A stretch of DNA of 64,000 nt, from contig NC_026656.2 of assembly GCF_000004075.3 (NCBI RefSeq), positions 9,920,001 through 9,984,000 of the forward strand, written 5' to 3'. Positions 23,141 through 35,899 of the stretch are shown here, in pieces (the stretch's first letter is position 1; every line of letters starts with the position of its first letter). Under the pieces are notes generated by a model, which was not told where the DNA came from, did not search any database, and saw nothing but the letters and a program-made list of their open reading frames with translations. The position numbers were made by a program, and so were the translations under genes. This stretch comes from Cucumis sativus (taxonomy: Eukaryota > Streptophyta > Magnoliopsida > Cucurbitales > Cucurbitaceae).

Positions 23141-23290
23141 TGCTCTGATACTAAGATAAATTTGATAGTATGGGGTTCCATCTCAAAACCAATTGGCAAT
23201 GTGAGGAGTAGTCCGTCTATCCTATATGGAGTATGAGTCCCCTTGGTTTTTTCCAATGTAGGACTCTTAATATCTCCAATACGCAAAATT
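23141..23290 (-). mobile_element. TRIM-like LTR end with initiator-tRNA primer site
   Basis: On the minus strand, 23154-23141 reads 'ttagtatcagagca', matching the plant retroelement primer site 'tggtatcagagc' except at its first bases. The preceding ~130 bases, containing 'gccaattggttttgagatgg', would be the end of an LTR. No polyprotein follows, so a short non-autonomous (TRIM-like) element or a fragment is likely. Boundaries unknown. Confidence 0.4.
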
Positions 23291-23899
23291 TGTTATTTAC
23301 GAACCTTGACTAACGAATTATTACTCCTGAGCAACCTGAAATGATCATGAAAAAAAGAAAGATTAGCCACCAACTTCTAAAATAAAAGAGAACAATGACA
23401 TTAGAAAGTAGAAGGAGGGAAGACATACCAATATTGTTTAGTCGGAAGTCTACTCGTACATTACAAGAAAAGTAAGATAACATTAAATAGAAGGTTAAAA
23501 GGAAAAACAAAACAAAAAAGCCCACCCCTAAAGGTTTGAAATCGAATGTCGTTTGTTATAGTGTAGTATATAACAAAAAGATCAAATTAATTATAAAAAG
23601 ATAGAAAAAAAAAGATGATAAGTAAATCTCTCGATGCAAAACAATTGGAATGCCAAAGATAAACAATGAATAAAGAAACATACCAAGAAATGTTTTTTTA
23701 ACTAATTTAATTTTTCATCGCATTTTAATTAATTATTATTTTAAAATTTAATATTAATTTATTTTTATCCCTCCAACTAAAAAATGGACTCTCACATTTT
23801 AACTTAATTTATTTTTCTTCTCCTATCGACTTCTTGTATTGAATGACCCACTTTGTATGTATTGACTCCGTCACTTCATATGTGTCACTTTTAATAACA
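23291..23899. other. Gene-free DNA
   Basis: No supported gene. The open frame at 23525-23310 on the minus strand is a hydrophobic low-complexity run. Confidence 0.4.
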
Positions 23900-24250
23900 A
23901 AACATTTAACCATAAAATGTAGCATTATTTGTCTTTACAAATCATTCCCTTACATAATTCTATGTTGTCACTCACCATTAGGACTATAAATGGATAGTGT
24001 TCTCGAACGCTATCTAGTGTATTCATGATTAACTCACTGAGTATATTTGAAGAAAATTCATGTTCATGACCTTCGGAGTCCATCTCTTCGAATTTATCAT
24101 CGGTCTCTATTTTAAAGTCTTTATATTTATTGTTAGCTATAATTTCTTTATTATCGCACACTGATTGTGCATTTAAGTTTATACCCAAATTATCTATTTA
24201 AGTTTCCACATAGAGGTTGGTCACAATCAACCTCATCGACACCATTTATA
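23900..24250 (-). pseudogene. Possible Mutator-like transposase N-terminal relic
   Basis: A minus-strand open segment (24188-23925) reads acidic residues and then 'VSDNIELCKGMICKDK', continuing in a shifted frame as 'FMVKCFVIKSDTYEV'. The arrangement vaguely recalls the N-terminal domain of plant MuDR transposases, but no catalytic or zinc-finger region was seen. It could equally be unrelated. Confidence 0.25.
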
Positions 24251-25599
24251 ATATGATCAATTATAAACAACATAAATGACACATTTGTTTGTCATTTTCT
24301 GATTGGTTTTAATTTTTGGGTTGAATGTTTTTGCATCTTTTTTCATATTAGTACTTCTACTTCTTACATATTCTTATGCGTGATTTTTTATCTCCTCTTT
24401 CATAATTCTTTGTCATTTCTCATCTTCGACGTCACCAACTTATTCTTTTTTCATTATCATGTATTATGTCCTTCTTTTTTCATTATAAATCTAAAGGATC
24501 GTTTGGATCGTTTAACAATATCATTTAGATTTGGTATCCTCACATTACATCAATAGTGTCTAAGAAATTTATTTTGATCCTACCAAAGTTATGATATAAA
24601 TTTTCTAATATCTAGTAGGTTAGGATCAAATTTGATATTTTCTTCGCTTTTTTGATCTTTTTTGCTCGAAAAACAATATTAATATCAATAATTATTCTAA
24701 AATATTTAAATTCATGTTTTTTAAACAAATTGTTTTAAACATACATATATAATAATTAAAAAATAAATTTAATAAATAATTAATGAAAAGGATAGAAAAG
24801 ATAAATATAAATATTTAAATAAGTTTTTATTTATTTATTTAAAAAGAAGTTTTCAGAACAGCTTTATTTTGATATTTAATCCGACCTCCCAAGTAAGAAC
24901 AGAAAAGCATTAAATGGATGAAAATGGTGGATGTGGAAGGTCATAAGAAGTGAGAGAAAAAGATAGTTTGATAGAAGAAGAAGCGAATAACAGTAAAGGG
25001 AGAAGAGAACGAAAAAGACTGATGGGGTCACCAACTACGTAATTTTACCCAGCAGGCCAAAGATCGTGGGTCTTCAAAATTTAGGCCGAATATCATTTGC
25101 ATCCCTCAAAGTAAGGCATCCGGACAAAAAGCCCATGGATTAGCATTGGGTAAAATGAGATTTTCTTCAAACCCACCTAGTCTGTATTTCCCTTTTATCT
25201 GAAAGAACGGATAACTGGGTACCTCCCTTTGAATTTTGGTAAGCCGCTAGATAATAGAGTGCCCGGTGTTTCTTTAAGCAAACCACCTCGTCCAAACTCC
25301 GAACGGGTCACGCCGGCGGCAGGTTTTTATTTGGGTTAGTCTAAAAATTTCAGCACGTAATCGTTTTGATTTCTTTAGTCACCCCTTTTGTTCGATGGGT
25401 GCTTCTTAATTTGATTTCAATTGCCTTAAAACTTTGAAATTGTTCATGGGTTTCTTCATTTTACCTCTTTTATTAAGTTGCTTTCAGTTCTCAATGTCTT
25501 TTTTTTTTTTTTTCTCTCATTTCCAATCCATTTTTTCAATGTTTTGCAGCTGTGTTTTTTTAAACTGTTGATGCTGGAAGAATATTAGGGACTACAAGA
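24251..25599. other. Intergenic DNA and GatB promoter/5' UTR
   Basis: Positions 24251-24900 are AT-rich without a recognisable gene. Positions 25000-25599 are the likely promoter and 5' UTR of GatB. They contain a site-II-like AGCCCA (25130-25135) and a very short upstream ORF starting at about 25395 (ATG GGT GCT TCT TAA). Confidence 0.45.
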
Positions 25600-28500
25600 A
25601 TGGCATTTGTAGGATTGAGATGCATTCGAACTCTACCATTGTTGTTTCACCCTGCTGCTTTGTTTTCAAGAAGGAAGAAAGTTTTGTATTTCTCTGTGAA
25701 AGCCTCACAGTCCCAAACAGCTACTCAAGAAAAGCAAAGACCTATGGCCATTTCACCACATTTTGATAAACAGATTATTGATAAAATATCTAAGGATTAT
25801 GAAGCAGTTATTGGTATTGAAACCCATGTCCAGCTCTCCACTCTCACCAAAGCCTTCTGTAGCTGCCCTTACAATTATGGTTCTTCACCAAACACTAATA
25901 TCTGCCCTATTTGCATGGGGCTTCCTGGTGCCTTACCTGTTTTGAACTCAAAAGTGATTGAGTCTGCAGTGAAGTTGGGCCTTGCACTAAACTGCAGTTT
26001 ATCTTTCAACTCAAAATTTGATAGGAAACAATACTTTTACCCTGACCTTCCTAAGGGATATCAAATATCTCAGTTTGATGTCCCAATTGCAAGTGGTGGT
26101 TACATTGATCTCGATCTTCCTATTGAGTATGGTGGGGGGCATAGGCGATTCGGTATCACCAGGGTTCACATGGAAGAGGATGCCGGGAAGCTGCTTCACT
26201 CTGAAAGTGGAAGCTACTCTCAGGAAATGACTTTGTATCCCTAATCTCATAGTTATATGATCTTAATTCCCAACAAATATTTTAGCCTATGGTCTTAGCA
26301 CACCTTCATTTTGATCAAGTTTATGACCAGTTTCAATATGTGAATTTTATTAATGTTGATTTTTTTTGTCCTTGGCTGGAAGTTCGACTGTTTTAAGTTA
26401 TTTTTTTCAGGTTGACTTGAACAGAGCCGGAGTGCCATTGCTTGAGATTGTTTCTGAACCTGACATGAGAACTGGGATTGAAGCTGCAGAGTATGCTGCA
26501 GAATTACAGAGGTTGGTTAGATATTTGGGTGTAAGTAATGGAAACATGCAAGAAGGTTCTCTACGGTGTGATGTGAATGTCTCTGTCCGTCCTATTGGGC
26601 AGTCACAATTTGGAACAAAGGTAGCTTAGTTCTCTTACAAATATTGTTTCTCTGCAGTAATTGGTAATTGGAAGACACGTAGGGACTGTTTGGTCCACTG
26701 AGTGGATTTAATATGTTGGTTAGGAAGTTTGTGTTTGTGGTGTGGAGTTTTAAGATGGATTTTCTCGATAAATGTGAAAAGTAGACAAAGATGGAAAGAT
26801 GAAGTTACTCAATAAATGTGCGTTTACCATTGAAGTTGAGTTGATTAACACAAACTTAAGAAGTTGGTCATCCAAACGGTCCCTTAAGTGTTTTATGATT
26901 TGGTATGCAGTTCCCATTAGCGTAACTTTGCAAGAATGTAGTTGAATCCTTACAAATTTTAAAAGCATGTTTATGTTGTATGTCCTTGAAGGGACTCAAC
27001 CAACATCTTTGTCTCTTTCAAAATTTTAGATGAATGGGTGGTTGATGATCAATTGTTCTTAGCTTCTTTATAAATACCATTATCAACAACTAATGATTAG
27101 GTACTTTGATTCAATTATTAGAGCACCCACTAGCTGAACTTATGTTTGTGAAATTATGTATGCTTCTTTTCATTGATATGTTGATCAAAAAGTCTTAAAT
27201 TGATAGTAATTTGTTGAAGTTTGCTAGGAGGTGAGAAGTTGTAGGGAAGGAGGGTATGTTTGTAAAGAGGTAGACAAAATGTGAGGGTAAGAAGAATTTT
27301 CTGGAGAGTAGGAGAAATATAAATGCAGGATCTTTGAGTTTTCTATCAAGTCTATGTTCTTTCTTTTGACTAAGAACTGGTTAATGGCATTGTGTGGTCT
27401 CGTTAAGTATTTAGTCGCACTCATTGATTCTCAGGTGGAGATAAAAAACTTGAACTCATTTTCATCGGTGAGCAGAGCAATTGATTTTGAAATTTCAAGA
27501 CAAGTGCTTCTCCATAGTCAAGGCCAAAGTGATCAAATTGTACAGGAAACCAGACTCTGGGAAGAAGGCGCCCAGGTTTTTCTTAGGTTTATGTATGCTA
27601 TCCATTTATCATCAGGCATAACTTATGATGGTTCTTTCTATTCTTGTCCACTCATGTGCTCACCTGTGTATTATTGATTAGAAAACAATTACAATGAGGA
27701 AAAAGGAAGGACTTTCTGATTATCGATATTTTCCAGAGCCTGATCTCCCAGAAGTCATCCTAACAAAAGAATATGTTGAAAATATTCATGATTCTTTGCC
27801 CGAACTTCCAGAAATGAAGCGTAGAAGATATGAGAGTATGGGCCTGAGCATGCAGGATGTACTTTTCCTGGCAAATGACATCAGTGTGAGTTACTAGAGA
27901 ATTTCTACACACTAAATAAGTTGGTTTTGGGTATTGCAATGTAACTATGTTGTAAAAGGGAATTGAAGGTAAGGATAAATATAAAGTTTTTACAACACCA
28001 ACCATTTTATTAAAACTTGTTACATCTTGTAGAAATAAGGCAGGAGCAGAACAATACCTAACATAAGTAAAGATCTCTGGCTTCAAAAGGAATCTCCTGA
28101 AAAGGGAGCAAACTTCCGCAGCAAATAGAGACAAATAAAAGCTTTTTAGTTTAATTAGAAGGAATGCCCCTACAATTTATCTTTTCTATTCGTGGTACTT
28201 TTGTGTTCTTAAGTTCTAAAAAATCATAAAGAAAACAAGCTAAAGTTCAAAGCACAATTTTTCTAAGCTATGTGACATTGTAGGTGGCTGAGTTTTTTGA
28301 TGCAACTATTGCAAGAGGGGCCGAAGTGAAGCTGGCTGCTAATTGGATAATGGGTGATATTGCTGCGTACATGAAAAATGAGAAGTTGACTATAAACGAC
28401 ATAAAGCTCACTCCTCAAGAGCTTGCTGAATTGATCGCTTCAATAAAAGGTGGTACTATTAGTGGAAAGATTGGGAAAGAGGCAAGTTTTTCTTCTTGCA

Positions 28501-29531
28501 TACGAGATTCTTCAAAATGTTTTTCATAGTGTTACTGGCATTCTAAATTTGATGATTGATTCTAATCTAAATGTTAACATCTTTTCCTTCTAATTAGATG
28601 ACAGATTTTCATCTGCTGTCTTATTGATGCATTTTCTTTTCATATGCTGTATAGATTCTTTTTGAGTTGCTAGCTAAAGGTGGAACTGTGAAGGGGCTGA
28701 TTAAAGATAAGGATTTGGTTCAGGCAAGTTGTTTATTATCAAAAGTTGATTGTCAATTGTTTTCCCTTGACTCAAATTATCTTTCATATTAAATGTTGAG
28801 TGGCTGAATTGATTGCTTATTGAGTGGCTAAATTGATTGCTTTCTGGACTTAACTGTGTCTGGCTAGAGAAATAGTTTAAACACTTCCACTCAAGAATAA
28901 TTTGTATTGTGTAGTATTGCTTAATGGACTATTTCAGCTCAGTTTACCTCAAATAATATACTTCCATAGAACTTCAGCAAGGGTTATTATATGTATAGTT
29001 CAATGAACAAGAACCCCAAAGAATTTTACTCTGATGCAAGTTGGAGCGTTTTTACTGGCAGATCTATTCATTCTAGATATTGTAGTGGAGTTGGGGGAAG
29101 CTAGAATAGCTTAGACTAATTGTTAAAAGGAATGAAGCCAATGGATAGCTGTTTTATATTTTACTTAATAATGACAATAGGACACAAATAACTGACTGCA
29201 AAGATCTTCGATTCTGGCTGTTTTGTAATGGCAGATTGCAGATCCTGCTGAGATAGAAAAAATGGTGGAAAAAGTATTGGCAGAGAATCCGAAGCAGCTT
29301 GAGCAATATCGTGGGGGCAAAACCAAGTTGCAAGGCTTTTTTGCAGGCCAGGTGAAGTCTAAGTCTAGTCAATATCACCATCGCAAATCCACCCTTGCCG
29401 ATTCTCGTTTTTCCTGTCATGTTTGTCAAAACAATAATCTATTTTTGCAGGTAATGAAAGCATCCAAAGGTAAAGCAAATCCAGGGCTTCTAAACAAGAT
29501 CCTCTTGGAGAAATTGAATGCGCAAAGCTGA
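25600..29531 (+). CDS. GATB: Glutamyl-tRNA(Gln) amidotransferase subunit B, organellar
   Basis: B subunit of the GatCAB amidotransferase, which converts Glu-tRNA(Gln) to Gln-tRNA(Gln) in chloroplasts and mitochondria. Eight exons: 25600-26223, 26411-26620, 27435-27575, 27682-27885, 28284-28481, 28655-28723, 29235-29351, 29451-29531. All join in phase 0, giving 547 aa. Residues 1-50 resemble an organelle transit peptide (basic, Ser/Ala-rich). The catalytic cradle follows, with 'GIETHVQL', zinc cysteines C87, C89, C102 and C105, '[16 protein letters not shown]' (145-160), '[11 protein letters not shown]', '[20 protein letters not shown]' and '[11 protein letters not shown]'. The C-terminal YqeY-like tail spans about 390-547. 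Odd points: the intron 1 donor reads CAG|GA instead of GT, and introns 5 and 6 both use GC donors (GCAAGT). All other sites are GT-AG. The product is certain; correct splicing of intron 1 in this allele is not. Confidence 0.93.
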
Positions 29532-30994
29532 TGATTTTGTTCAATGGGTACGTATAATTTGTTGAGATTTGGGTTGCTTGAGACAATGGTGACTAAAATA
29601 TTGGAGCAGATTTCAGTCATGGTCTCCCCTTCAAGCTCCCCTGCACAAAAATGATGAGGAATAGGTAGAGCTGCAGAATTTCTTTAAAGTATTATGATTT
29701 TTTGCTGAAATCGTTGTATTGCCATTATTTGGTGACACTTTCACCCTCTATTTTCACTCTCATCTACTTGGCTAAGGTAAGTTAGAGCAGGTAAAAGTAT
29801 AGTTGTAGGAGAAAATATATTTTTTATCCTTACTATGGAATTGGTTTCTAATAAGTGCCTATCGTTTGTACAATGTGCTGAAATGATCTCTTCAGTCACA
29901 TGAGAGATTGATATCGTTAACATGGTCTTTCTCTCTTTATCAATCTTTTAATGAATACCAATATTATTTTGTAAAAAAAACATTTCACATGTTATTTTGT
30001 ATCGAATTTTTAATCCAAAACTTTCACTTGGTATAAAAACCAACCTTAAATAGCGTTGCAATTTCAACTTTTTAAGGGAGAGTTTAGGACAAGTAGCAGA
30101 GTTGTTTTTCTTTTCTTTTGAATATTTCACACCTTCAACCTCTAAAAAGAAAGAGCTTAGCAATGGAGTTAAAATATTGAAGTTTGTGATAAGTAGATGG
30201 TGATCACGATAGATTAGGGTCAAGTTTTGAAAGTTTTAAATCGAGAATATTCAAAAAGTGTTTTAAAGTGTCAAACCAATCTGACCAATGATCCTTACTC
30301 ATCAATATCAAGGTTGGTTTGAACATTTACAAAACCAACTGTGATCGATTCGAAGTCGGTTTTAACTCCAACCGACCAATAACCACCCCTAGTGATAAAT
30401 GTATGGTTAACACATTATCCTTTCTCATCCATCATAGTCTTCATCTTCACCACTTTCCTCCTCCATTTTCATAAGAAATATTGAGGATCTTTACATGATT
30501 TTCCTCCATTTTTTTTTATAGAGGTTTGGTGTATGTCAACATCTCCTTCACACAGAAGTAAATAAAAGTTGTGTACATTTTTTTAATAACTTTCTTTAGA
30601 TTGTTATTTTAATAATTTGCAATTAAGTAGATAGTATTTTTCTTTGATGTTTTGCTTAGAGAACAGCATAAACAGTTTAAGAACTTTGATATTTTAATCA
30701 AATATGAAAATAAAATTTAATACTCCAATTGTAGGTTATTGATTGATAAAGTAGAGTGAACTTTATTTTCTATATAAAAAAGATTATTTAATTAATGTCT
30801 CTCCATTATGGACTTGGTTGCAATTTTTGTGACCCTATAAATTTCATTGGAAAAGTTTCCAACATTTTGGATCCAATTTCCAATGACATTATTTTTTGTC
30901 ACATTTAAAGTGGCCATTCATAATCTTTTATTTTGATTAAATGATTAATTTACATATATATACATGGAACCTAACAATAAATAAATAAATAATT
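29532..30994. other. Intergenic DNA with transposon-end-like sequence
   Basis: 3' UTR of GatB, then AT-rich DNA. Positions 30300-30392 ('gatcgattcgaagtcggttt', ending 'accacccctag') resemble one terminus of a hAT-type MITE, but the opposite terminus was not found. No gene supported. Confidence 0.4.
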
Positions 30995-31600
30995 TTCGGA
31001 CCGTGTAACAAAACAATGAAACTCAAAAACCACGATTATTTTTACATAAATTCCAGATTTGTCCATGTTGGTTTTGAATATTGTGGGACGATTCTTTACT
31101 TCTATTTATTTCTCTTATTTGTGATTTTATTCATTTTCTCTCCATATTATTAATTTTTTTCACATTATTACTTCTCCTTATTCCAATTTCATCTTGATGG
31201 TGATTTCTTCATTTTCTCTTCAAAAATTTCTTCCTTCTTCATCATTCTATCCTTTTTTTTATACTACATAATCATGTATCAAAATCTGAACGATTAGCCG
31301 TCTATCCCGGATAAATAGAGATAGATTACTATCTAACTAAGATATCGAGACTTGATTTAAACGATCATGTACCAATATCTAAACAATCTTGGTACACAAT
31401 CGTTTAGATTTGATACAAAATCATTTTACCAAGATTTGAACGATATGTATCAAGCTTTTCACGCGCTTGTGTGACCCGTTAATCACAAAATATTTTTGTT
31501 ATTTCACGTTGTGAGCTTTTAAGCTTTTTTCGTTTTTAAAATTATTGTGTAAATATTTTGATGTTTTGTCATATTTTTTTTTAAAAAAACCTCGGATCTT
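30995..31600 (+). repeat. Dispersed repeat family R1, copy B
   Basis: Second copy of the family described at 290-1215, in the same orientation. It has 'gtaacaaaac', a pyrimidine-rich 'cttcttcatcattc' block, several 'gatcatgtaccaa' / 'cgtttagatttg' motifs and the terminal block 'ttgttatttcacgttgtgag' (about 31497-31516). Confidence 0.6.
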
Positions 31601-32965
31601 TTTAAAGCCTTTTGAAAAAAAAATGTAGGCTATCAATAGAATTTAAAATATTTTCGACGACAATGGCAACATTTAGAAACTACTTTCTTGAATTTTCTAT
31701 ATAAAAAAAAAAAAGGAAAATTTGGATTATTCTAAACCAATAATGATTAAATTTTTCTGGTAAAATCTCTTTTGAAAAGATTGGTGGAATGATAGATGAA
31801 CATGTATAAGAGGAATCAATTACATAAAGTGTTTTTTTCTTATGATACACGATAGCATACTATTGAAAAAATACGTCATGGTTGTCCCAAGAGAAGAGTT
31901 CATGAGAGAGTAATGCTTGAAAGTATGTATCCAATTGACTGATAAAACAGAGGAGCAAGCACACTAGGCCCCGTTTCTCTTATAAGGCAGTGAACCCCTT
32001 GGGGTTAGTCCTGAATCGATAGTAGTTGTATGAATGAAAATCATTTTTTTCCTATTGCAAGAGTGCCTGCTACGACGCTTGCTTAGATGAGAGTGGAGTT
32101 CCTTCACCTCCAACAGCTCCCTCTTGTAACTCGAGCTGCTTCTAACCTCTTAACTAATGATCAGAGCTGCTAAGAAGAGAATGAAAGAGAAAGAAACGAT
32201 CATGAAAGATTTTGCTCGGTTTTTCAGACTCTTTAAAGTAAAGACGGTTAAGCATATTATCTTTATTGTTTTTTAAGTTTGGTTAAATTTCAAAATCTTA
32301 AAGTTTTTCCTGTGTGCAATTATTCACTTTTGTTCAATTGATGATGAGGTAATTACAAACATAAATAATTACATATCAATGAGAAAAACCAACCAAAAAA
32401 TAACTTGAAAGCCACAAACTTCTCATTTTTCTAGCAAATTGCAACAAACTCAACTCCATTGATATCAAATCAAAGTGTTTTCCCTTTATGTACAGTATGA
32501 GAAAGCATCCACCCAAAGTATACACTTTTGTATGGTAACCACTCTATAATAAGAGATTTTAAGGGCTAAAATCATATGGCCTATAAAACCCAAAAGTAAA
32601 AAAGAAAGAAAAAAACTAAGGCCAGCAAGAACAGAACCAGCTGCTTTGAAACACTTCAAAATCCCAAAAGACCAAAAAAAAAAAAGCCAACAAAAAAGCA
32701 AAAAAGTAGATGTAAATGTAAATCTTTCAACAGCAACCCATTTCTCATTGTCTTCTCTACTTCTGTTCTGTAGTCAAACTGTGCATTGTATTTCAGGTTT
32801 GGGTAGATCTAGGATGTACTCAAGACAGACAGTAGCGTTTTTCAGATAGGTTTGCTCCTTTGTTTCATTTTGTTGTCTTGAGATCTTGGTGCTGCAATGA
32901 AGCTAGCTAAGTTAAGGAAATATGTGAACTGAGGAGAAAATAGGAAGCTGAGTACAAGAAGAACA
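31601..32965. other. Intergenic DNA including a GC-richer island
   Basis: Positions about 31960-32160 are less AT-rich and more complex than their surroundings ('gaaccccttggggttagtcc') and may be inserted organellar DNA. Positions 32480-32965 are probably the 3' UTR of the minus-strand Aux/IAA gene. No other gene supported. Confidence 0.35.
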
Positions 32966-34673
32966 TCAACTACCTAGTCCGTTGGCTTCAGATGTCCTCA
33001 TGATACGAAGTCTTCGAACAGAGTTTACGAACATCCTAATCCATGAAAAACATGAACTTAATGTAAGAAATGACATATAAGAGCACAGGTTAATTAAAAG
33101 TACGGTTCAAATGATTAGCTTCAACCCATCCGTCGATCTCCCTTCGGTTGATGGAATTGGAGATGATCTAAACCTTTTTTTTTTATTAATTTGAAGACAT
33201 AGCAAGACTTAAGAAATGAGAGCCAATAGTGCATTGATCTAGTCAAACAAGATCAGATATGTATATAGATCCTCTCAAATCTCAAACACTTTTGTAACTC
33301 GTCTTTGCATCTCATGAATCACAATGGAATTTAATATGCCAAGTGGCCCAAATATTTTTCATCAAACTAGTTTAGCTTTTGCTTCTTTATTAAAAAAGTT
33401 TGCAAGATTTTAGAACTGAGAGTCGAGATTCGACACCAAGCATAATCAGACAACTAGATGCGGAATCTATCTTCTTTTGTCCACAAAATTCAATCATCTA
33501 TATCTGGTCTTCTATAATACTAAAGCATAGAGATTAGATCTAAACTAACAAGTAAAGCAACATACCCCCAAGGGACATCCCCAACCAACATCCAATCTCC
33601 CTCTCTATCTTCATATGTGAGTACAAACTCAGAGGATCCATCCAAAAGCTTAGACTGCTTCTTTGCTTGTTCTTTGTCTCCACTTTTCCCTGAGAAACAC
33701 CACAACAACAAAAGTAAATCAAAAGGGAAAAAATGAAGATTTTTTGTCCCACGTTTGTTAATGAACTGTTGAGGCTGAATTTCCAAACTAAGAATAAAAC
33801 TAACCATTGGTAATGGAGGCTCCAGCAGACCTGAAAAACATGTCCTCCAGCATCAGGGCCAAGGTTTCATAGCAAGAATGGGCATTGAGATCCACTTTCC
33901 TCCCTATCACAACCCCATCCACATTCACTTTGACAAATCCCAAGTGCCCTTTTCCATCAACATCGCATGTTTTGTTCTTCAAAGTGTCCTTGGACTGATC
34001 TTTCTTCTCCTCACAGCCAGCATCCTCTTCCTCAGCTCTGGCTGTCTTAGCTTGGTTGACCAAGCTATTCATCCTATATGTTCTAATAGGTGGCCACCCC
34101 ACAACCTGACTGCTTCACATATTTACAACAAAGTCATCAGAAAACTCCAATAAATGAAAAAACACATAACAAATCCATTCTGAAGTTTTACAAGAAAATG
34201 CAAAATAACGTATAACTATATATATAAAAAAAAGACAAACATAAGGGGGTAATCAGAACTAACTTAAGAGCAGTTGGAGATCCTCCTTCATTAGGAGCAG
34301 AGTCAGCAGCTCGTTTAGTCCCAGAAACAGAAACAGAGCAAGTAACCTCTCTTCCATGAAAACGAGAAGAGGAGGAAGAAGAAGAAGAAGTAGAAGAAGA
34401 GCCACAATGAACAGGGAAATCCTGAGCAGTCAAAATCCGACCACGCTCACCCCAAGTAACACCGGTAACCTTGCCACCACCGCCGCCAAGGGCTAAACCA
34501 AGGCCCAATTCGAGGTCAGAGGAGGCAGGAGAGGGAGATGAGAGGATTGGAATGTTACCCACAAAATCTTTCTGAAGAATGTCCATTGTGGAGGCATTAG
34601 AGTCGGTAATGGCGGACCCAGAAACAGACCCACCCAGGGGAGAAGGGCGGAAAAGGCCCAAAGTAGATTCCAT
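32966..34673 (-). CDS. Aux/IAA auxin-response repressor, IAA18/IAA26-like
   Basis: Nuclear repressor that blocks ARF transcription factors and is degraded through TIR1/AFB when auxin is present. Four exons: 34673-34264, 34109-33805, 33689-33566 and 33035-32966 (phases 2, 1, 2), giving 302 aa. Domain I is an EAR motif, LELGLGLAL at 54-62, which recruits TOPLESS. A serine run at 92-103 and 'GTKRAAD' (118-124) follow. Domain II (degron) is [12 protein letters not shown] at 138-149, with the core GWPPI intact. The C-terminal PB1 domain (III/IV) has '[18 protein letters not shown]' (194-211, basic face Lys197) and the acidic face '[16 protein letters not shown]' (264-279), ending '[20 protein letters not shown]'. 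The spaced, long PB1 and degron resemble IAA18/26. The exon 2 acceptor is a NAGNAG pair. Confidence 0.93.
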
Positions 34674-35899
34674 GGAGGAAAATGGGGATTAGAAAAGAAG
34701 GGAAGGTTTAGAGAATGGGAAATGGGAGTGGAAGAGAAGGGGATTAAGAGGGTATTGAAGAAGTAAGGGAAGTGTTTACGCCATGGATTGAAGCAGAGAG
34801 AGAGAGAGAGAAGAGAAATGGGGTCAGGATGTCTGGTGGTGCGCATACCACTCATACCAGTAATCCATGCTTCCTCTTTTTTCCCGACAACAATCATATT
34901 CCTCTAATCTAATAAACAAACATATTAATTGATTTATGCAAAAAATAATTAAACTTTTTGTTTATATTATAATCATTTTAATTTCAGTTTTTTTTCTTCT
35001 ACTTTCATTTTGTAATGTGTAAATTAATAATGCTGATATCTATTCTTCTCAAACATAAATAAATTATCTGATATAATTATATTTTATTTCAATATATAGT
35101 TATATAAATATTGCCTAAATTTTCCTATTTTTTACATTAACATTATTTTAATGAACTATTAATTTATGCAGACTTCTACCAAATTTACTTTTTCATATAT
35201 ATATATGCATACAGCATACATATATATCAAAAGAATTTCTCACGGTTGTGAACTTTTAAAAAAACTCTCTTTAAAACTTACACAAGTAAGAAAAGTTTGT
35301 AAAGAAATGTTGATAAACGAAAGCAGGAATAAGGAAGAAGTTTCAAAGCAAAAAGAAGGACATATATTTGATATATAAAACATATTATCAAACATATATT
35401 TGAATTTTCCAAAAATAAATATATTTGTTAGTGCATGAACCAGACAATTTATTTATATATTGTTATATATATATACTAATATTTACATTTCCAATATATA
35501 TTTGTAAACATGCCAAAAAATTAAATCATGGTATGATCTATATTTTGTTGTCATTATATAATTGTTAGTATATCTTCAACATATGCTCTGGATCTCAATG
35601 GAAAAGTGGTTGGTTTGAGGGAGGAATATGAAAAATAAAAATGAAATCTCTTACAAATGTATTAAAATATTAATTTAAAATCACATGCAAAAGGGATATT
35701 TTTAAAATTAATAAAATAAATTAAAATATTTACAAAATATATCAAAAGTTTGGATTCTATTACGACTACTAGGAGGAAAAATATCAATATCTACTATTGA
35801 TATAATCTAAAATTTTTGCTATATACTGTAAATATTTTGCCAAATACTTAAATATTTTTAAAAATTTTAAATAAAGTTAAAAATGGTAAACTAGGGTGT
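34674..35899. other. Aux/IAA upstream region and AT-rich intergenic DNA
   Basis: Positions 34674-34900 are the likely 5' UTR/proximal promoter of the Aux/IAA gene, with a (GA)n tract at 34796-34813. Positions 34920-35600 are AT-rich, with (TA)n runs near 35195 and 35465. Positions 35640-35890 contain 'tttttgctatatactgtaaat', resembling a decayed member of the MITE family seen at 60637. Confidence 0.45.
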
